A DNA stretch of 7,466 nucleotides from Lactobacillaceae bacterium (GCA_031282325.1 JAITDY010000021.1:1-7466), one strand, 5' to 3'; counted from the first letter of the stretch, positions 1 to 6,613 are shown. The notes: generated by a model from the sequence alone, not told the origin. Numbers and translations are program-made.

Positions 1-795
1 ATTGATAATTCTGAAAAGAAAAATATTATTATTTCCCTAGCAATTATTGCTTTAATAATTGTTGGATTTGCATTTTATCTATTTAATTATGTTCACAATC
101 CAATTTCATTAATAATTAAAGTAGTGACCATTCTATCCCTATTAGTTACTGTTTTTTATTTTGCAACTATTTTTAGAAGTAATAAGGCTACTAAAGTAGA
201 AAAGAAAAAAGTAATTGCTTATATTCCAATCTTTTTATCAGGTGTTGCTTTATGGTCTGTTCAAGAAGGTGGCGGTACAGTCTTACAAACATTTATGGAT
301 AATTCTAACCATCCAGAATTAAATGCACAAACTCAATCAGTTAATCCATTTGTGGTAGTAATCGGTACATCAATCATGATGATTGTTTATCGCAAATTTG
401 CTAGTAAATTACCATCATTATTTACTCGTTATGGAATTGGTTTGTTGCTTGTGGCAGCTTCTTATTATTTCTTGGTTCCAGCATCTATCCAAAAACATGG
501 TTTTAGTGTTTGGTGGATTTTTGGCAGTTTAGCAATTGCTGCTATGGGTGAAGTACTGATTTCACCGGTTGGCTTAGACTTAACTAACAAATTAGCTCCT
601 AAGAATTTTAAGGCACAATTAATGTCTATTTGGAATCTAGCAGATTCAGTTGCTCAAGCAATAAATGCTTTCTTTGCGGCTTATTTTATCAGTCATACTA
701 CAAATTACTTTATAATCTATGCTTCAATTGTTGCTGTTTTTGCAATTATGTTATTTATTGGCGGTAAACGTTTTGAAAAAGTAATTAATGAATAA
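1..795 (+). CDS. dtpT: Proton-dependent di-/tripeptide transporter, POT/PTR2 family (DtpT-like), 5' end missing
   Basis: The frame is open from base 1 to the TAA at 793-795, giving 264 visible residues. Family members run to about 500 residues, so this is roughly the C-terminal half; the GTG at 124 is an internal codon, not a start. The protein is very hydrophobic, with repeated membrane helices and a short basic loop (RSNKATKVEKKK, residues 59-70). Residues 85-93 (WSVQEGGGT) match the TM7 region of bacterial POT proteins that carries a conserved Glu, here E89. Residues 183-199 (GEVLISPVGLDLTNKLA) match the family's TM10 signature, with the substrate/proton-linked Glu at 184. By family knowledge it imports small peptides across the cytoplasmic membrane using the proton gradient, which suits an amino-acid-auxotrophic lactic acid bacterium. 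It ends at a terminator and faces def convergently. The family call is firm; the dtpT symbol rests on similarity to lactococcal DtpT, and the N-terminal POT motifs are outside the window. Confidence 0.88.
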   Translation: MDNSEKKNIIISLAIIALIIVGFAFYLFNYVHNPISLIIKVVTILSLLVTVFYFATIFRSNKATKVEKKKVIAYIPIFLSGVALWSVQEGGGTVLQTFMDNSNHPELNAQTQSVNPFVVVIGTSIMMIVYRKFASKLPSLFTRYGIGLLLVAASYYFLVPASIQKHGFSVWWIFGSLAIAAMGEVLISPVGLDLTNKLAPKNFKAQLMSIWNLADSVAQAINAFFAAYFISHTTNYFIIYASIVAVFAIMLFIGGKRFEKVINE

Positions 796-796
796 T

Positions 797-823
797 AAAA
801 AGTCACCCTATAGGTGATTTTTT
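797..823. terminator. Bidirectional intrinsic terminator between the POT gene and def
   Basis: The inverted repeat TCACC (803-807) / GGTGA (813-817) has a five-base loop. It is extended by A-tract/T-tract pairing (797-801 with 819-823) and one G-U pair. The T-run at 818-823 serves the plus strand, and the A-run at 797-801 becomes a T-run for transcripts coming from def on the minus strand. It lies 1-2 bases after the POT stop and overlaps the def stop codon (822-824), so one element plausibly ends both convergent genes. Confidence 0.85.
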
Positions 824-1442
824 ATTGAATATAGTCAGTTTCATTATCCTGATGCCAAGCATCTAGGGGATTAATGTAATCATAATAAATTTTAGAATGC
901 ATATGATCAATTTCGTGTTGGAAAACAATCGCTGGATAATCACGTAGTTTTATTTCATGCTGATTACCTTCTAAATCGTAATATTGTACGGTAATTTTTT
1001 TAGCACGAGGCACATAACCTTCAATATCTTCCGGAACAGACAAACAGCCCTCGCCGCTTTCTAAAGCAGCTCGCATTGCTGATTCACTTATAATTACCGG
1101 ATTTACAATAAAACCTTTAAAGAAGTATTTTTTCTCTCTGGCTGTTTTATCGGTTAAATTATCTTTTTCATCGTTTTGAATACTGTTTAACGCCTCTAAG
1201 TCTTCGCTAGGAATAGCAATAAAACTAATATTGAGCGCTTTACCAATTTGAGTTGCTGCAAGGCCAACCCCCGGGCGCAAACCATATTTTTCAGCTAATT
1301 TAGGATCTTGGGAATTAAGAATATATTCTTCCATTTCAGCTGTCATTTTTAATATTTCCTCAGATAAAGGAAAAGTAGCATCTTTAGAATTAGTTCTCAA
1401 GACCTCAGCTGGGTCTTTAACAATATCTTTCATTAGTATCAT
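822..1442 (-). CDS. def: Peptide deformylase (type 2, Gram-positive)
   Basis: The 206-residue product removes the formyl group from the N-terminal Met of nascent proteins at the ribosome exit, using a divalent metal (usually Fe2+). All three family motifs are visible: GVGLAATQ at 58-65, EGCLSVPE at 131-138 with metal ligand C133, and QHEIDH at 175-180 with ligands H176 and H180 and catalytic E177. The insertion between motifs 1 and 2 (about residues 78-107) and the length fit the type 2 enzymes of Firmicutes. I chose the ATG at 1442 because lactobacillar homologues also begin with a residue triplet before MKDI; the other candidate is Met4 at 1433. Neither start has a recognisable Shine-Dalgarno sequence. 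Two details depart from the common pattern: the early G-x-P-V-LR stretch reads PAEVLR (11-16), and the residues after HEIDH are MHSK rather than the usual L-x-G. The gene is monocistronic here and divergent from typA. Confidence 0.95.
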   Translation of the reverse strand: MILMKDIVKDPAEVLRTNSKDATFPLSEEILKMTAEMEEYILNSQDPKLAEKYGLRPGVGLAATQIGKALNISFIAIPSEDLEALNSIQNDEKDNLTDKTAREKKYFFKGFIVNPVIISESAMRAALESGEGCLSVPEDIEGYVPRAKKITVQYYDLEGNQHEIKLRDYPAIVFQHEIDHMHSKIYYDYINPLDAWHQDNETDYIQ

Positions 1443-1449
1443 ATTTTAA

Positions 1450-1476
1450 ATTTTATCACTAACTTTTTATTGTCAA
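1450..1476 (-). promoter_or_regulatory. Candidate def promoter
   Basis: On the minus strand a perfect TTGACA (1476-1471) is followed after 15 bases by TAAAAT (1455-1450). Transcription would then begin around 1443-1444, next to the def ATG at 1442, giving an essentially leaderless mRNA. The 15-base spacer is shorter than ideal. An alternative is TTGAGT (1508-1503), a 17-base spacer and TTTATA (1485-1480), which would give a leader of about 30 bases that still lacks a Shine-Dalgarno sequence. Which one is used cannot be told from sequence. Confidence 0.45.
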
Positions 1477-1542
1477 AAATATAAAATATTTGTTAATTTA
1501 TAACTCAATTTTGAATGAAAATGAAATCTCAACCCATAAACC

Positions 1543-1571
1543 TTGTAAATAACTGCTATTTACTTTATAAT
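1543..1571 (+). promoter_or_regulatory. typA promoter (sigma-A type)
   Basis: TTGTAA (1543-1548), a 17-base spacer and a perfect TATAAT (1566-1571) form a good vegetative promoter. Transcription is expected to start near 1577-1579, leaving a leader of about 55 bases before the typA ATG at 1633. It sits in the divergent region shared with def. Confidence 0.7.
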
Positions 1572-1583
1572 AAAAAACAGTGC

Positions 1584-1606
1584 AAAAGTCGCAAGGGCGG
1601 CTTTTT
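1584..1606 (+). promoter_or_regulatory. Terminator-like hairpin in the typA 5' leader
   Basis: AAAAGTCGC (1584-1592) pairs with GCGGCTTTT (1597-1605) around an AAGG loop, nine pairs including one G-U, and runs into a T-rich stretch. It has the form of an intrinsic terminator, yet it lies downstream of the typA -10 box and upstream of the typA ribosome binding site (AAGGAG, 1618-1623). No plus-strand gene upstream needs terminating, because def reads the other way. It is therefore probably a leader attenuator, a 5' stability element, or the end of a very short constitutive transcript. Hairpin and position are seen; the role is inference. Confidence 0.6.
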
Positions 1607-1632
1607 ATTTATGTTTTAAGGAGAATACACAT

Positions 1633-3468
1633 ATGTCAAAACGCGAAGATATTAGAAATATCGCAATCATTGCCCACGTCGATCACGGAAAAACTACCCT
1701 TGTTAATGAGCTTTTAAAGCAATCAGATACTTTAGATTCACGTGTGGAAATCGATGATCGTGCAATGGATACAAACGATATCGAAAAAGAACGTGGAATT
1801 ACTATTTTAGCTAAAAATACTGCGGTTAAAGTTGGCGACAAACAAATTAATATTGTTGATACACCAGGACACGCGGACTTCGGTGGAGAAGTTGAACGTA
1901 TCATGAAAATGGTTGACGGTGTTTTACTAGTTGTTGATGCTTTTGAAGGTACCATGCCACAAACTCGATTTGTTTTAAAAAAGGCTTTCGAACAAAATCT
2001 AACCCCAATTGTTGTAGTTAACAAAGTTGACCGTCCGGGTGCGCGTCCAGCAGAAGTTGTTGATGAAGTTTTAGATTTATTTATTGAGCTAGGTGCCGAT
2101 GAAGATATGCTAGATTTCCCAGTTATTTTTGCGTCAGCTATGAATGGAACTTCTAGTTTGGATGCCGATGTAGCTACTCAAGAACACACTATGAAGCCAA
2201 TTTTTGATGCTGTCTTTAAAACCATTCCAGCACCGGAAGATAATGCTACTGAGCCCTTACAATTTCAAGTTGCTTTGCTAGATTATAATTCGTTTGTGGG
2301 ACGTATTGGTATCGGTAGAGTATTCCGTGGAACGATTAAAGTTGGTGATAGCGTTACTGTTTTGAAATTAGATGGGTCACAACAAAATTTCCGTGTTACC
2401 AAATTAATGGGATTCATCGGAATTAATCGTGTTGAGTTAAACGAAGCTAAAGCCGGCGATTTAATTGCTATTTCAGGAATGGAAGATATCAATGTTGGTG
2501 AAACGATTGCAGCTGCTGATACTCCAGAAGCACTTCCTATTTTACGTATTGATGAACCTACCTTGCAAATGACTTTTAGAACTAATGATTCACCATTTGC
2601 AGGTAAAGAAGGAAAATTCGTTACCGCTCGTCAATTAGAAGATCGTCTAAAACAAGAATTGCATACTGATGTTTCTTTGCGTGTTGAAGATACTGAAAAG
2701 CCCGGGCAATGGATTGTTTCCGGTCGTGGTGAATTGCACCTTTCTATCTTAATTGAAACTCTACGTCGTGAAGGATTTGAATTATCTGCCGGACGTCCTC
2801 AAGTTATTTATCGTGAAGTTGACGGAGTTATGTCTGAACCGTTTGAAGATGTTCAAATTGATTCTCCAGATGAATATACTGGTGGCGTTATTCAATCATT
2901 AAGCGAACGAAAAGGTGAAATGATTAATATGGAACCACAAGGCAACGGAACAACGCGTTTAACTTTCGTGGCTCCTACCCGTGGTTTAATTGGTTATTCT
3001 ACTGAATTCATGAGTTTAACTCGTGGTTATGGGATTTATAATCATACCTTCTTGGATTATCGCCCAGTTATTTCTGGCTGGAATCCGGGAAGAAGAAATG
3101 GAACTTTAGTTTCTATTAATCAAGGTCCTGTTACTAATTACGCAATCATGCAAGTGGAAGATCGCGGAACTATTTTCACTGATCCGGGTACTGAAGTTTA
3201 TGAAGGTATGATTGTTGGAATGAATTCTCGTGATAATGATATCTCTGTTAACATTACTCGTATGAAGGCACAAACTAACGTTCGTTCTTCTAACAAAGAT
3301 CAAACGGCAGTTATTAAAACTCCAACTCATTTAACACTAGAAGAATCATTGGAATTCTTAAATGACGATGAATTAGTTGAAGTTACTCCTGAAAACGTAC
3401 GTTTGCGTAAAATTACATTAGATACCAATACCCGAGAAAAAGAAGCCAAAAGAAGAAAAGGCCAATAA
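1633..3468 (+). CDS. typA: Ribosome-associated GTPase TypA/BipA
   Basis: A complete 611-residue translational GTPase of normal family length. Known members bind the 70S ribosome near the EF-G site and assist 50S assembly and growth at low temperature or under stress. The G motifs are intact: G1 AHVDHGKTT (14-22) with the catalytic His of the D-H-G type, G2 ERGITI (53-58), G3 DTPGHADF (76-83), G4 NKVD (130-133), G5 SAMNG (168-172). After the G domain come a beta-barrel domain (about 206-295), an EF-G domain III-like part containing GRGELHLSILIETL (364-377), a domain V-like part (about 398-478), and the BipA-specific C-terminal domain (about 485-600), including KAQTNVRSSNKD (545-556). That last domain separates it from EF-G and LepA. 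A good Shine-Dalgarno sequence (AAGGAG, 1618-1623) lies 9 bases before the ATG. It is monocistronic, with its own promoter, leader hairpin and terminator. Confidence 0.97.
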   Translation: MSKREDIRNIAIIAHVDHGKTTLVNELLKQSDTLDSRVEIDDRAMDTNDIEKERGITILAKNTAVKVGDKQINIVDTPGHADFGGEVERIMKMVDGVLLVVDAFEGTMPQTRFVLKKAFEQNLTPIVVVNKVDRPGARPAEVVDEVLDLFIELGADEDMLDFPVIFASAMNGTSSLDADVATQEHTMKPIFDAVFKTIPAPEDNATEPLQFQVALLDYNSFVGRIGIGRVFRGTIKVGDSVTVLKLDGSQQNFRVTKLMGFIGINRVELNEAKAGDLIAISGMEDINVGETIAAADTPEALPILRIDEPTLQMTFRTNDSPFAGKEGKFVTARQLEDRLKQELHTDVSLRVEDTEKPGQWIVSGRGELHLSILIETLRREGFELSAGRPQVIYREVDGVMSEPFEDVQIDSPDEYTGGVIQSLSERKGEMINMEPQGNGTTRLTFVAPTRGLIGYSTEFMSLTRGYGIYNHTFLDYRPVISGWNPGRRNGTLVSINQGPVTNYAIMQVEDRGTIFTDPGTEVYEGMIVGMNSRDNDISVNITRMKAQTNVRSSNKDQTAVIKTPTHLTLEESLEFLNDDELVEVTPENVRLRKITLDTNTREKEAKRRKGQ

Positions 3469-3500
3469 TTATTTTTCTCCTAATTAATATAGCTTTAAAC

Positions 3501-3529
3501 AAATCACGATAATCGTGATTTTTGTTTTT
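3501..3529 (+). terminator. Intrinsic terminator after typA
   Basis: AAATCACGA (3501-3509) and TCGTGATTT (3513-3521) form a perfect 9-base-pair stem with a three-base loop. It continues into TTTTT G TTTTT up to 3529. It lies about 30 bases past the typA stop and separates typA from the cre-controlled galM promoter. Confidence 0.88.
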
Positions 3530-3559
3530 AAAAAAATTAATTAAAAATTAAATTTTGTT

Positions 3560-3588
3560 TTATTATTGTAAACGCTTTCAACTATAAT
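3560..3588 (+). promoter_or_regulatory. Promoter of the galM-MATE operon
   Basis: There is a perfect TATAAT at 3583-3588. At the correct 17-base spacing the -35 position (3560-3565) reads TTATTA, a weak match to TTGACA. Transcription should start near 3594-3596, giving a leader of about 30 bases with GAGG (3615-3618) 8 bases before the galM ATG. The whole spacer is occupied by a cre site. Confidence 0.65.
3566..3581 (+). promoter_or_regulatory. cre site (CcpA operator)
   Basis: TTGTAAACGCTTTCAA matches the catabolite-responsive element consensus TGWAARCGYTWNCW at every position of its 14-base core (3567-3580). It lies between the -35 and -10 positions of the galM promoter. CcpA bound there, with HPr-Ser-P, would be expected to block RNA polymerase, so galM and the downstream MATE gene should be repressed while a preferred sugar is plentiful. 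The match is seen; repression is inferred from position. Confidence 0.9.
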
Positions 3589-3626
3589 AAAAGTGACAAC
3601 ATAAAAAACAAAAAGAGGGTAGAAAA

Positions 3627-4628
3627 ATGAAAAATTCAAAAGAAATATATGGAAGTTATCAAAACAAGCCAGTAACTAAGTATTCATTGGAAAATGAAAA
3701 TGGAACTAAGCTATCTGTTTTAGATTATGCAGGTATTTGGCAAGAATATAGTTTCAAAGGTCATAATTTATTATTGCAACCAAAAACTTTCGATAACTTT
3801 ACTGATAATCCATTTTTTATTGGTCGAATCGTCGGAAGAACTAGTGGACGTATTGGAGACAGCAAATTACTTCTAAACGGTAAAGAAATAACAATTCCTA
3901 GTAATGAAGGTACTACTAATTTACATGGTGGTCCGAATGGAATTCATTCACATTTCTTAGATGCAACCGTGCATGAAAATTCGATTACATTATCAAGAAT
4001 CCAAAAAAGTCAAGAAGACGGTTTTCCGGGAGATTTAGATTTTTCAGTAACTTATACGCTTTTCGAAGATGATTCGGTAAGTCTTACTTTCCAAGGAACT
4101 CAATTAAATGAAGATGGTGTTTTCAATCCAACCAGCCATACTTATTGGAATTTAGCAGACGAGCAGGATAACATATTGGATCACTCATTACAAATATTGT
4201 CAACTAAACATTTACAATTAGATGATAAATCAGTTCCAAATGGAGAATATGTGCAAAACGCTAATAGCGGATTTGATTTTGCAAAATCAACAACGATTGC
4301 TACCAATATTGATAAATTGCAACATGGAATCGATGATGTTTTTGTTATCGATGAACACGATGACAATACGCCAATAGCTATTTTAAAAGACAATAAATCA
4401 AATAGAGAATTATCTATTTATTCACCACAAAATGGGTTAGTAGTCTTTACCGCAGAACCAATTAATGAAGAATTAACTTTTGTAAATGGTCAAGGTCAAG
4501 CATATAACGGTATTGCTTTAGAATCACATAACTTGCCTAATCCAGATAAATATCCACAATTTGGATCAGATAAATTAGCTAAAAACGAAACAAAAGAAAT
4601 TACATTAACTTATAAAATAAAGGAATAA
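3627..4628 (+). CDS. galM: Aldose 1-epimerase (mutarotase)
   Basis: The 333-residue product interconverts the alpha and beta anomers of aldoses such as galactose and glucose, feeding the Leloir pathway. It is cytoplasmic, with no signal peptide. The conserved mutarotase features are in order: GRIVGRTSGRI (66-76), NLHGG with H100, NPTSHTYWNL (167-176) with the active-site H171, GIDDVF (234-239) with D236 at the position of the substrate-binding Asp, and ALES (297-300) with the catalytic base E299. The length is normal for bacterial GalM. Minor departures are D237, where many homologues have His, and ES-H-NLPN where ETQ is common after the catalytic Glu. No other gal or lac gene is adjacent; the partner is a membrane exporter starting one base downstream. 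The cre-overlapped promoter points to catabolite repression. The substrate sugar cannot be read from sequence. Confidence 0.92.
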   Translation: MKNSKEIYGSYQNKPVTKYSLENENGTKLSVLDYAGIWQEYSFKGHNLLLQPKTFDNFTDNPFFIGRIVGRTSGRIGDSKLLLNGKEITIPSNEGTTNLHGGPNGIHSHFLDATVHENSITLSRIQKSQEDGFPGDLDFSVTYTLFEDDSVSLTFQGTQLNEDGVFNPTSHTYWNLADEQDNILDHSLQILSTKHLQLDDKSVPNGEYVQNANSGFDFAKSTTIATNIDKLQHGIDDVFVIDEHDDNTPIAILKDNKSNRELSIYSPQNGLVVFTAEPINEELTFVNGQGQAYNGIALESHNLPNPDKYPQFGSDKLAKNETKEITLTYKIKE

Positions 4629-4629
4629 T

Positions 4630-6021
4630 ATGAATTCATTACTTAAAGGGAATCCGATCAAGGCAATTCTTCTTTTTACGATTCCCCTTATCTTGGGAAA
4701 TTTGTTACAGCAAGTGTTTGCAATTTCCGACACTTTTATCGTTGGAAAGTATTTAGGTGTCAAACAGCTAGCTGGTGTAGGTTCAACTGGAACCTTAAGT
4801 TGGTTAGTTATTGGTTTTGCTCAAGGTTTTACAGCCGGAACAGCAATCGTTACAGCCAAAAGATTTGGTGCTAATGATTTTAAAGGTGTTCGTAAATCAA
4901 TGGCTACTACAATTATCGCAACTACATTTTTAACTATTCTAACGACAGTTATTTCAGTGATTTTCACCAAACAAATTCTCTATGCAATGAATACACCAGA
5001 TGATATTTATCAATATGCTTATTCTTTTATTGCTATTATTTTTGGAACGATGTTTTCGGTTATGATTTACAATCTTGCCGCTAACGTTTTAAGAGCAGTG
5101 GGTGACTCAAAAACACCTTTAAAGTTCTTAGTTGTTGCAATTGTTTTAAATATCATCTTAGAACTAATTTTTATTTTATATTTTCGTTGGGGAGTTGTCG
5201 GAGCTGCTATTGCTACCGCCATTGCTCAGCTTGTTTCTGGAATTTTAAGTTTTCAATTTATTTATCGTAATGTACCAGAATTAGCAGTCCGTAGAAGTGA
5301 TTTTAAATTAGATAAAGATGATTTAAAAGAACATTTATTTATGGGGATGCCAATGGCTTTTCAAAATTCAGTTTTAGCAATTGGGGGGTTAATTGTACAA
5401 ACCGCCTTAAATTCATTAGGAACCGATGCTGTTGCCGCCAGTGCTGCTAGCTCGAAAATTGCTCAAATATCCACCTTGCCAATGATGAGTATTGGTATTG
5501 CTGTTGCAACTTTTGTAGCTCAAAATTTAGGTGCTAGGCAATATAAAAGAATTTTAACTGGTGTTCGGCAAGCTTTAATTGCAACTAATTCATGGGCGAT
5601 TTTAATGGGTGTTTTAGAAATTTTATTTGGACATATTTTGGTTTCATATTTTATTGGTTCTAATCATCAACATATTCTTCAATTATCAAAACTTTATTTT
5701 TTAATCGGCGGTTCGATGTATGTTTTTTTAGCTAGTCTATTTACCATTCGATATGCTTTACAAGGTTTAGGCAATGCAAGGGTACCTACAATCGCGGCTT
5801 TTTCAGAATTGACGATGCGAATTATTGGTGCAATTGTATTGGTTTCGATTTTTAAATATGCCGGAGCCGTTGCATCTGATCCGTTAGCTTGGATTGGTTC
5901 AATCTTGATTTTATTGCCTGCATGGTTTAAAGCAATCAAAAAACTAAAGTCTTTGCAAGATGGCCAAGCAATAAATGGACAATTGCAGCCGATCGCTTCA
6001 ACAGAAAATAAAAATGCATAA
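4630..6021 (+). CDS. MATE-family efflux transporter
   Basis: The 463-residue membrane protein has about 12 predicted helices in two related halves. The N-terminal half shows NLLQQVFAISDTFIVGKYLG (24-43), with an Asp (D34) in TM1 where NorM/DinF-type MATE proteins carry a coupling residue, and RAVGDSKTP (155-163). The second half repeats the pattern: AVATFVAQNLGARQYKR (291-307) mirrors the 70-89 stretch, and ALQGLGNARVP (376-386) mirrors RAVGDSKTP. Such proteins export cationic drugs or metabolites by Na+ or H+ antiport; the substrate here is unknown. The start is set by AAGGA (4620-4624), located in the last galM codons, 5 bases before the ATG. The two genes are one base apart and should be co-transcribed and translationally coupled. 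The C-terminal tail (about 437-463) is polar and cytoplasmic. No promoter of its own is visible. Confidence 0.9.
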   Translation: MNSLLKGNPIKAILLFTIPLILGNLLQQVFAISDTFIVGKYLGVKQLAGVGSTGTLSWLVIGFAQGFTAGTAIVTAKRFGANDFKGVRKSMATTIIATTFLTILTTVISVIFTKQILYAMNTPDDIYQYAYSFIAIIFGTMFSVMIYNLAANVLRAVGDSKTPLKFLVVAIVLNIILELIFILYFRWGVVGAAIATAIAQLVSGILSFQFIYRNVPELAVRRSDFKLDKDDLKEHLFMGMPMAFQNSVLAIGGLIVQTALNSLGTDAVAASAASSKIAQISTLPMMSIGIAVATFVAQNLGARQYKRILTGVRQALIATNSWAILMGVLEILFGHILVSYFIGSNHQHILQLSKLYFLIGGSMYVFLASLFTIRYALQGLGNARVPTIAAFSELTMRIIGAIVLVSIFKYAGAVASDPLAWIGSILILLPAWFKAIKKLKSLQDGQAINGQLQPIASTENKNA

Positions 6022-6025
6022 AATT

Positions 6026-6053
6026 AATCACTAACACTAGGTTAGTGATTTTT
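6026..6053 (+). terminator. Intrinsic terminator after the galM-MATE operon
   Basis: AATCACTAAC (6026-6035) and GTTAGTGATT (6041-6050) form a perfect 10-base-pair stem with a five-base loop, followed by T's to 6053. It begins 5 bases after the MATE stop codon and insulates the heat-shock operon from read-through. The weak -35 region of the ctsR promoter lies at its 3' edge. Confidence 0.9.
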
Positions 6054-6072
6054 CTTATTTTAAAAAACAGTT

Positions 6073-6078
6073 TATAAT
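6073..6078 (+). promoter_or_regulatory. -10 box of the ctsR-clpC promoter
   Basis: A perfect TATAAT is present, with the expected transcription start near 6084-6086. No good -35 hexamer is found at the right distance: positions 6050-6055 read TTTTCT and overlap the preceding terminator. A CtsR operator begins 6 bases downstream, covering the predicted start site. Confidence 0.6.
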
Positions 6079-6084
6079 TTAATT

Positions 6085-6101
6085 AGTCAATATTAGTCAA
6101 A
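6085..6101 (+). promoter_or_regulatory. CtsR box (heat-shock operator)
   Basis: AGTCAAT-ATT-AGTCAAA fits the CtsR direct-repeat consensus RGTCAAA-NAN-RGTCAAA, with one mismatch at the last base of the first heptad and another at the third spacer-adjacent position being free. It sits at the predicted transcription start just upstream of ctsR itself, so CtsR should repress its own operon at normal temperature and release it on heat or protein-folding stress. Confidence 0.9.
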
Positions 6102-6120
6102 CAAAATGAAGAAAGAAAAT

Positions 6121-6612
6121 ATGTCAGAAAACAATACCAACAACAATAACAATGTATCGGATCTTATTGAGCAGTATTTAAAAGATATTTTGTTAGAGGA
6201 TGACTCAATTGAAATTAAGCGAAGCGATGTTGCTGAACTTTTTAGTGTGGTTCCAAGCCAAATCAATTATGTTATTAATACTCGTTTCAATTTACAAAAC
6301 GGTTATATTATTGAATCAAAGAGAGGTGGGGGAGGATATATTAGAATTGAACGAGTTCATTTTTCGCAGGCCCAACAAGTTTTCGATGATTTGATTGATG
6401 TAATTGGAGATTCAATCGGCCAGCCGAATGCTAATCAAATCATCCAAGCTCTTTACGAAGATGATGTAATTACCTTAAGAGAAGCCAAAATTATGATTAG
6501 TTCAATTAGTAAAGATACTTTAAGGATTGCTGATAAAGTAGTAGAAAATACAGTTCGTGCGCGTATTTTAGTAGGCATGATTAATCGTTTGAGATATGAG
6601 GAAGGACAATAA
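6121..6612 (+). CDS. ctsR: Transcriptional repressor of class III heat-shock genes CtsR
   Basis: The 163-residue dimeric repressor controls clp genes by binding the heptad repeat found just upstream. Visible parts are a helix-turn-helix (about residues 36-56, with VAELFSVVPSQINYVINTRF), the winged segment ESKRGGGGYIRI (65-76) whose glycine loop (RGGGG, 68-72) is the thermosensing element known in Bacillaceae CtsR, and a helical C-terminal dimer domain containing LREAKIMISSIS (119-130). I prefer the ATG at 6121, with AGAAAG (6110-6115) 5 bases upstream; the ATG at 6106 adds MKKEN but has no Shine-Dalgarno sequence, only CtsR-box bases ahead of it. The N-terminus is unusually Asn-rich (NNTNNNNN, residues 4-11) before the conserved VSDLIEQYL. 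clpC follows one base after the stop, with no mcsA or mcsB, so derepression by McsB arginine phosphorylation is unlikely to be encoded here. The function is secure; the exact start is not. Confidence 0.95.
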   Translation: MSENNTNNNNNVSDLIEQYLKDILLEDDSIEIKRSDVAELFSVVPSQINYVINTRFNLQNGYIIESKRGGGGYIRIERVHFSQAQQVFDDLIDVIGDSIGQPNANQIIQALYEDDVITLREAKIMISSISKDTLRIADKVVENTVRARILVGMINRLRYEEGQ

Positions 6613-6613
6613 A

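Noticed and set aside
124..126. GTG as a possible start of a shorter transporter gene
   Set aside because: The same frame is open and hydrophobic back to base 1, and a POT protein needs the missing N-terminal helices; the gene is cut by the window edge, not short.
1443..1632. Possible small RNA or riboswitch gene in the def-typA divergent region
   Set aside because: Only one hairpin and two promoters are visible; the leader is too short for a known riboswitch class, so it is described as a leader hairpin only.
1683..3330. Open frames on the minus strand within typA (1683-2024, 2283-2492, 3106-3330)
   Set aside because: They lie wholly inside a strongly conserved typA, have no ribosome sites or recognisable motifs, and their composition is what the complement of that gene gives.
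4181..5939. Minus-strand open frames within galM (4181-4393) and the MATE gene (5694-5939)
   Set aside because: They are antisense shadows of confidently assigned genes, with no family resemblance and no promoter or ribosome site.
1455..6035. ATCACTAAC occurring both upstream of def (1455-1463) and in the terminator stem at 6027-6035
   Set aside because: A nine-base match in AT-rich sequence, with no second arm at the first site; chance is enough to explain it.
6200..6394. 64-residue plus-strand open frame inside ctsR
   Set aside because: It is out of frame with CtsR and covers its conserved HTH and wing; no ribosome site or homology is apparent.
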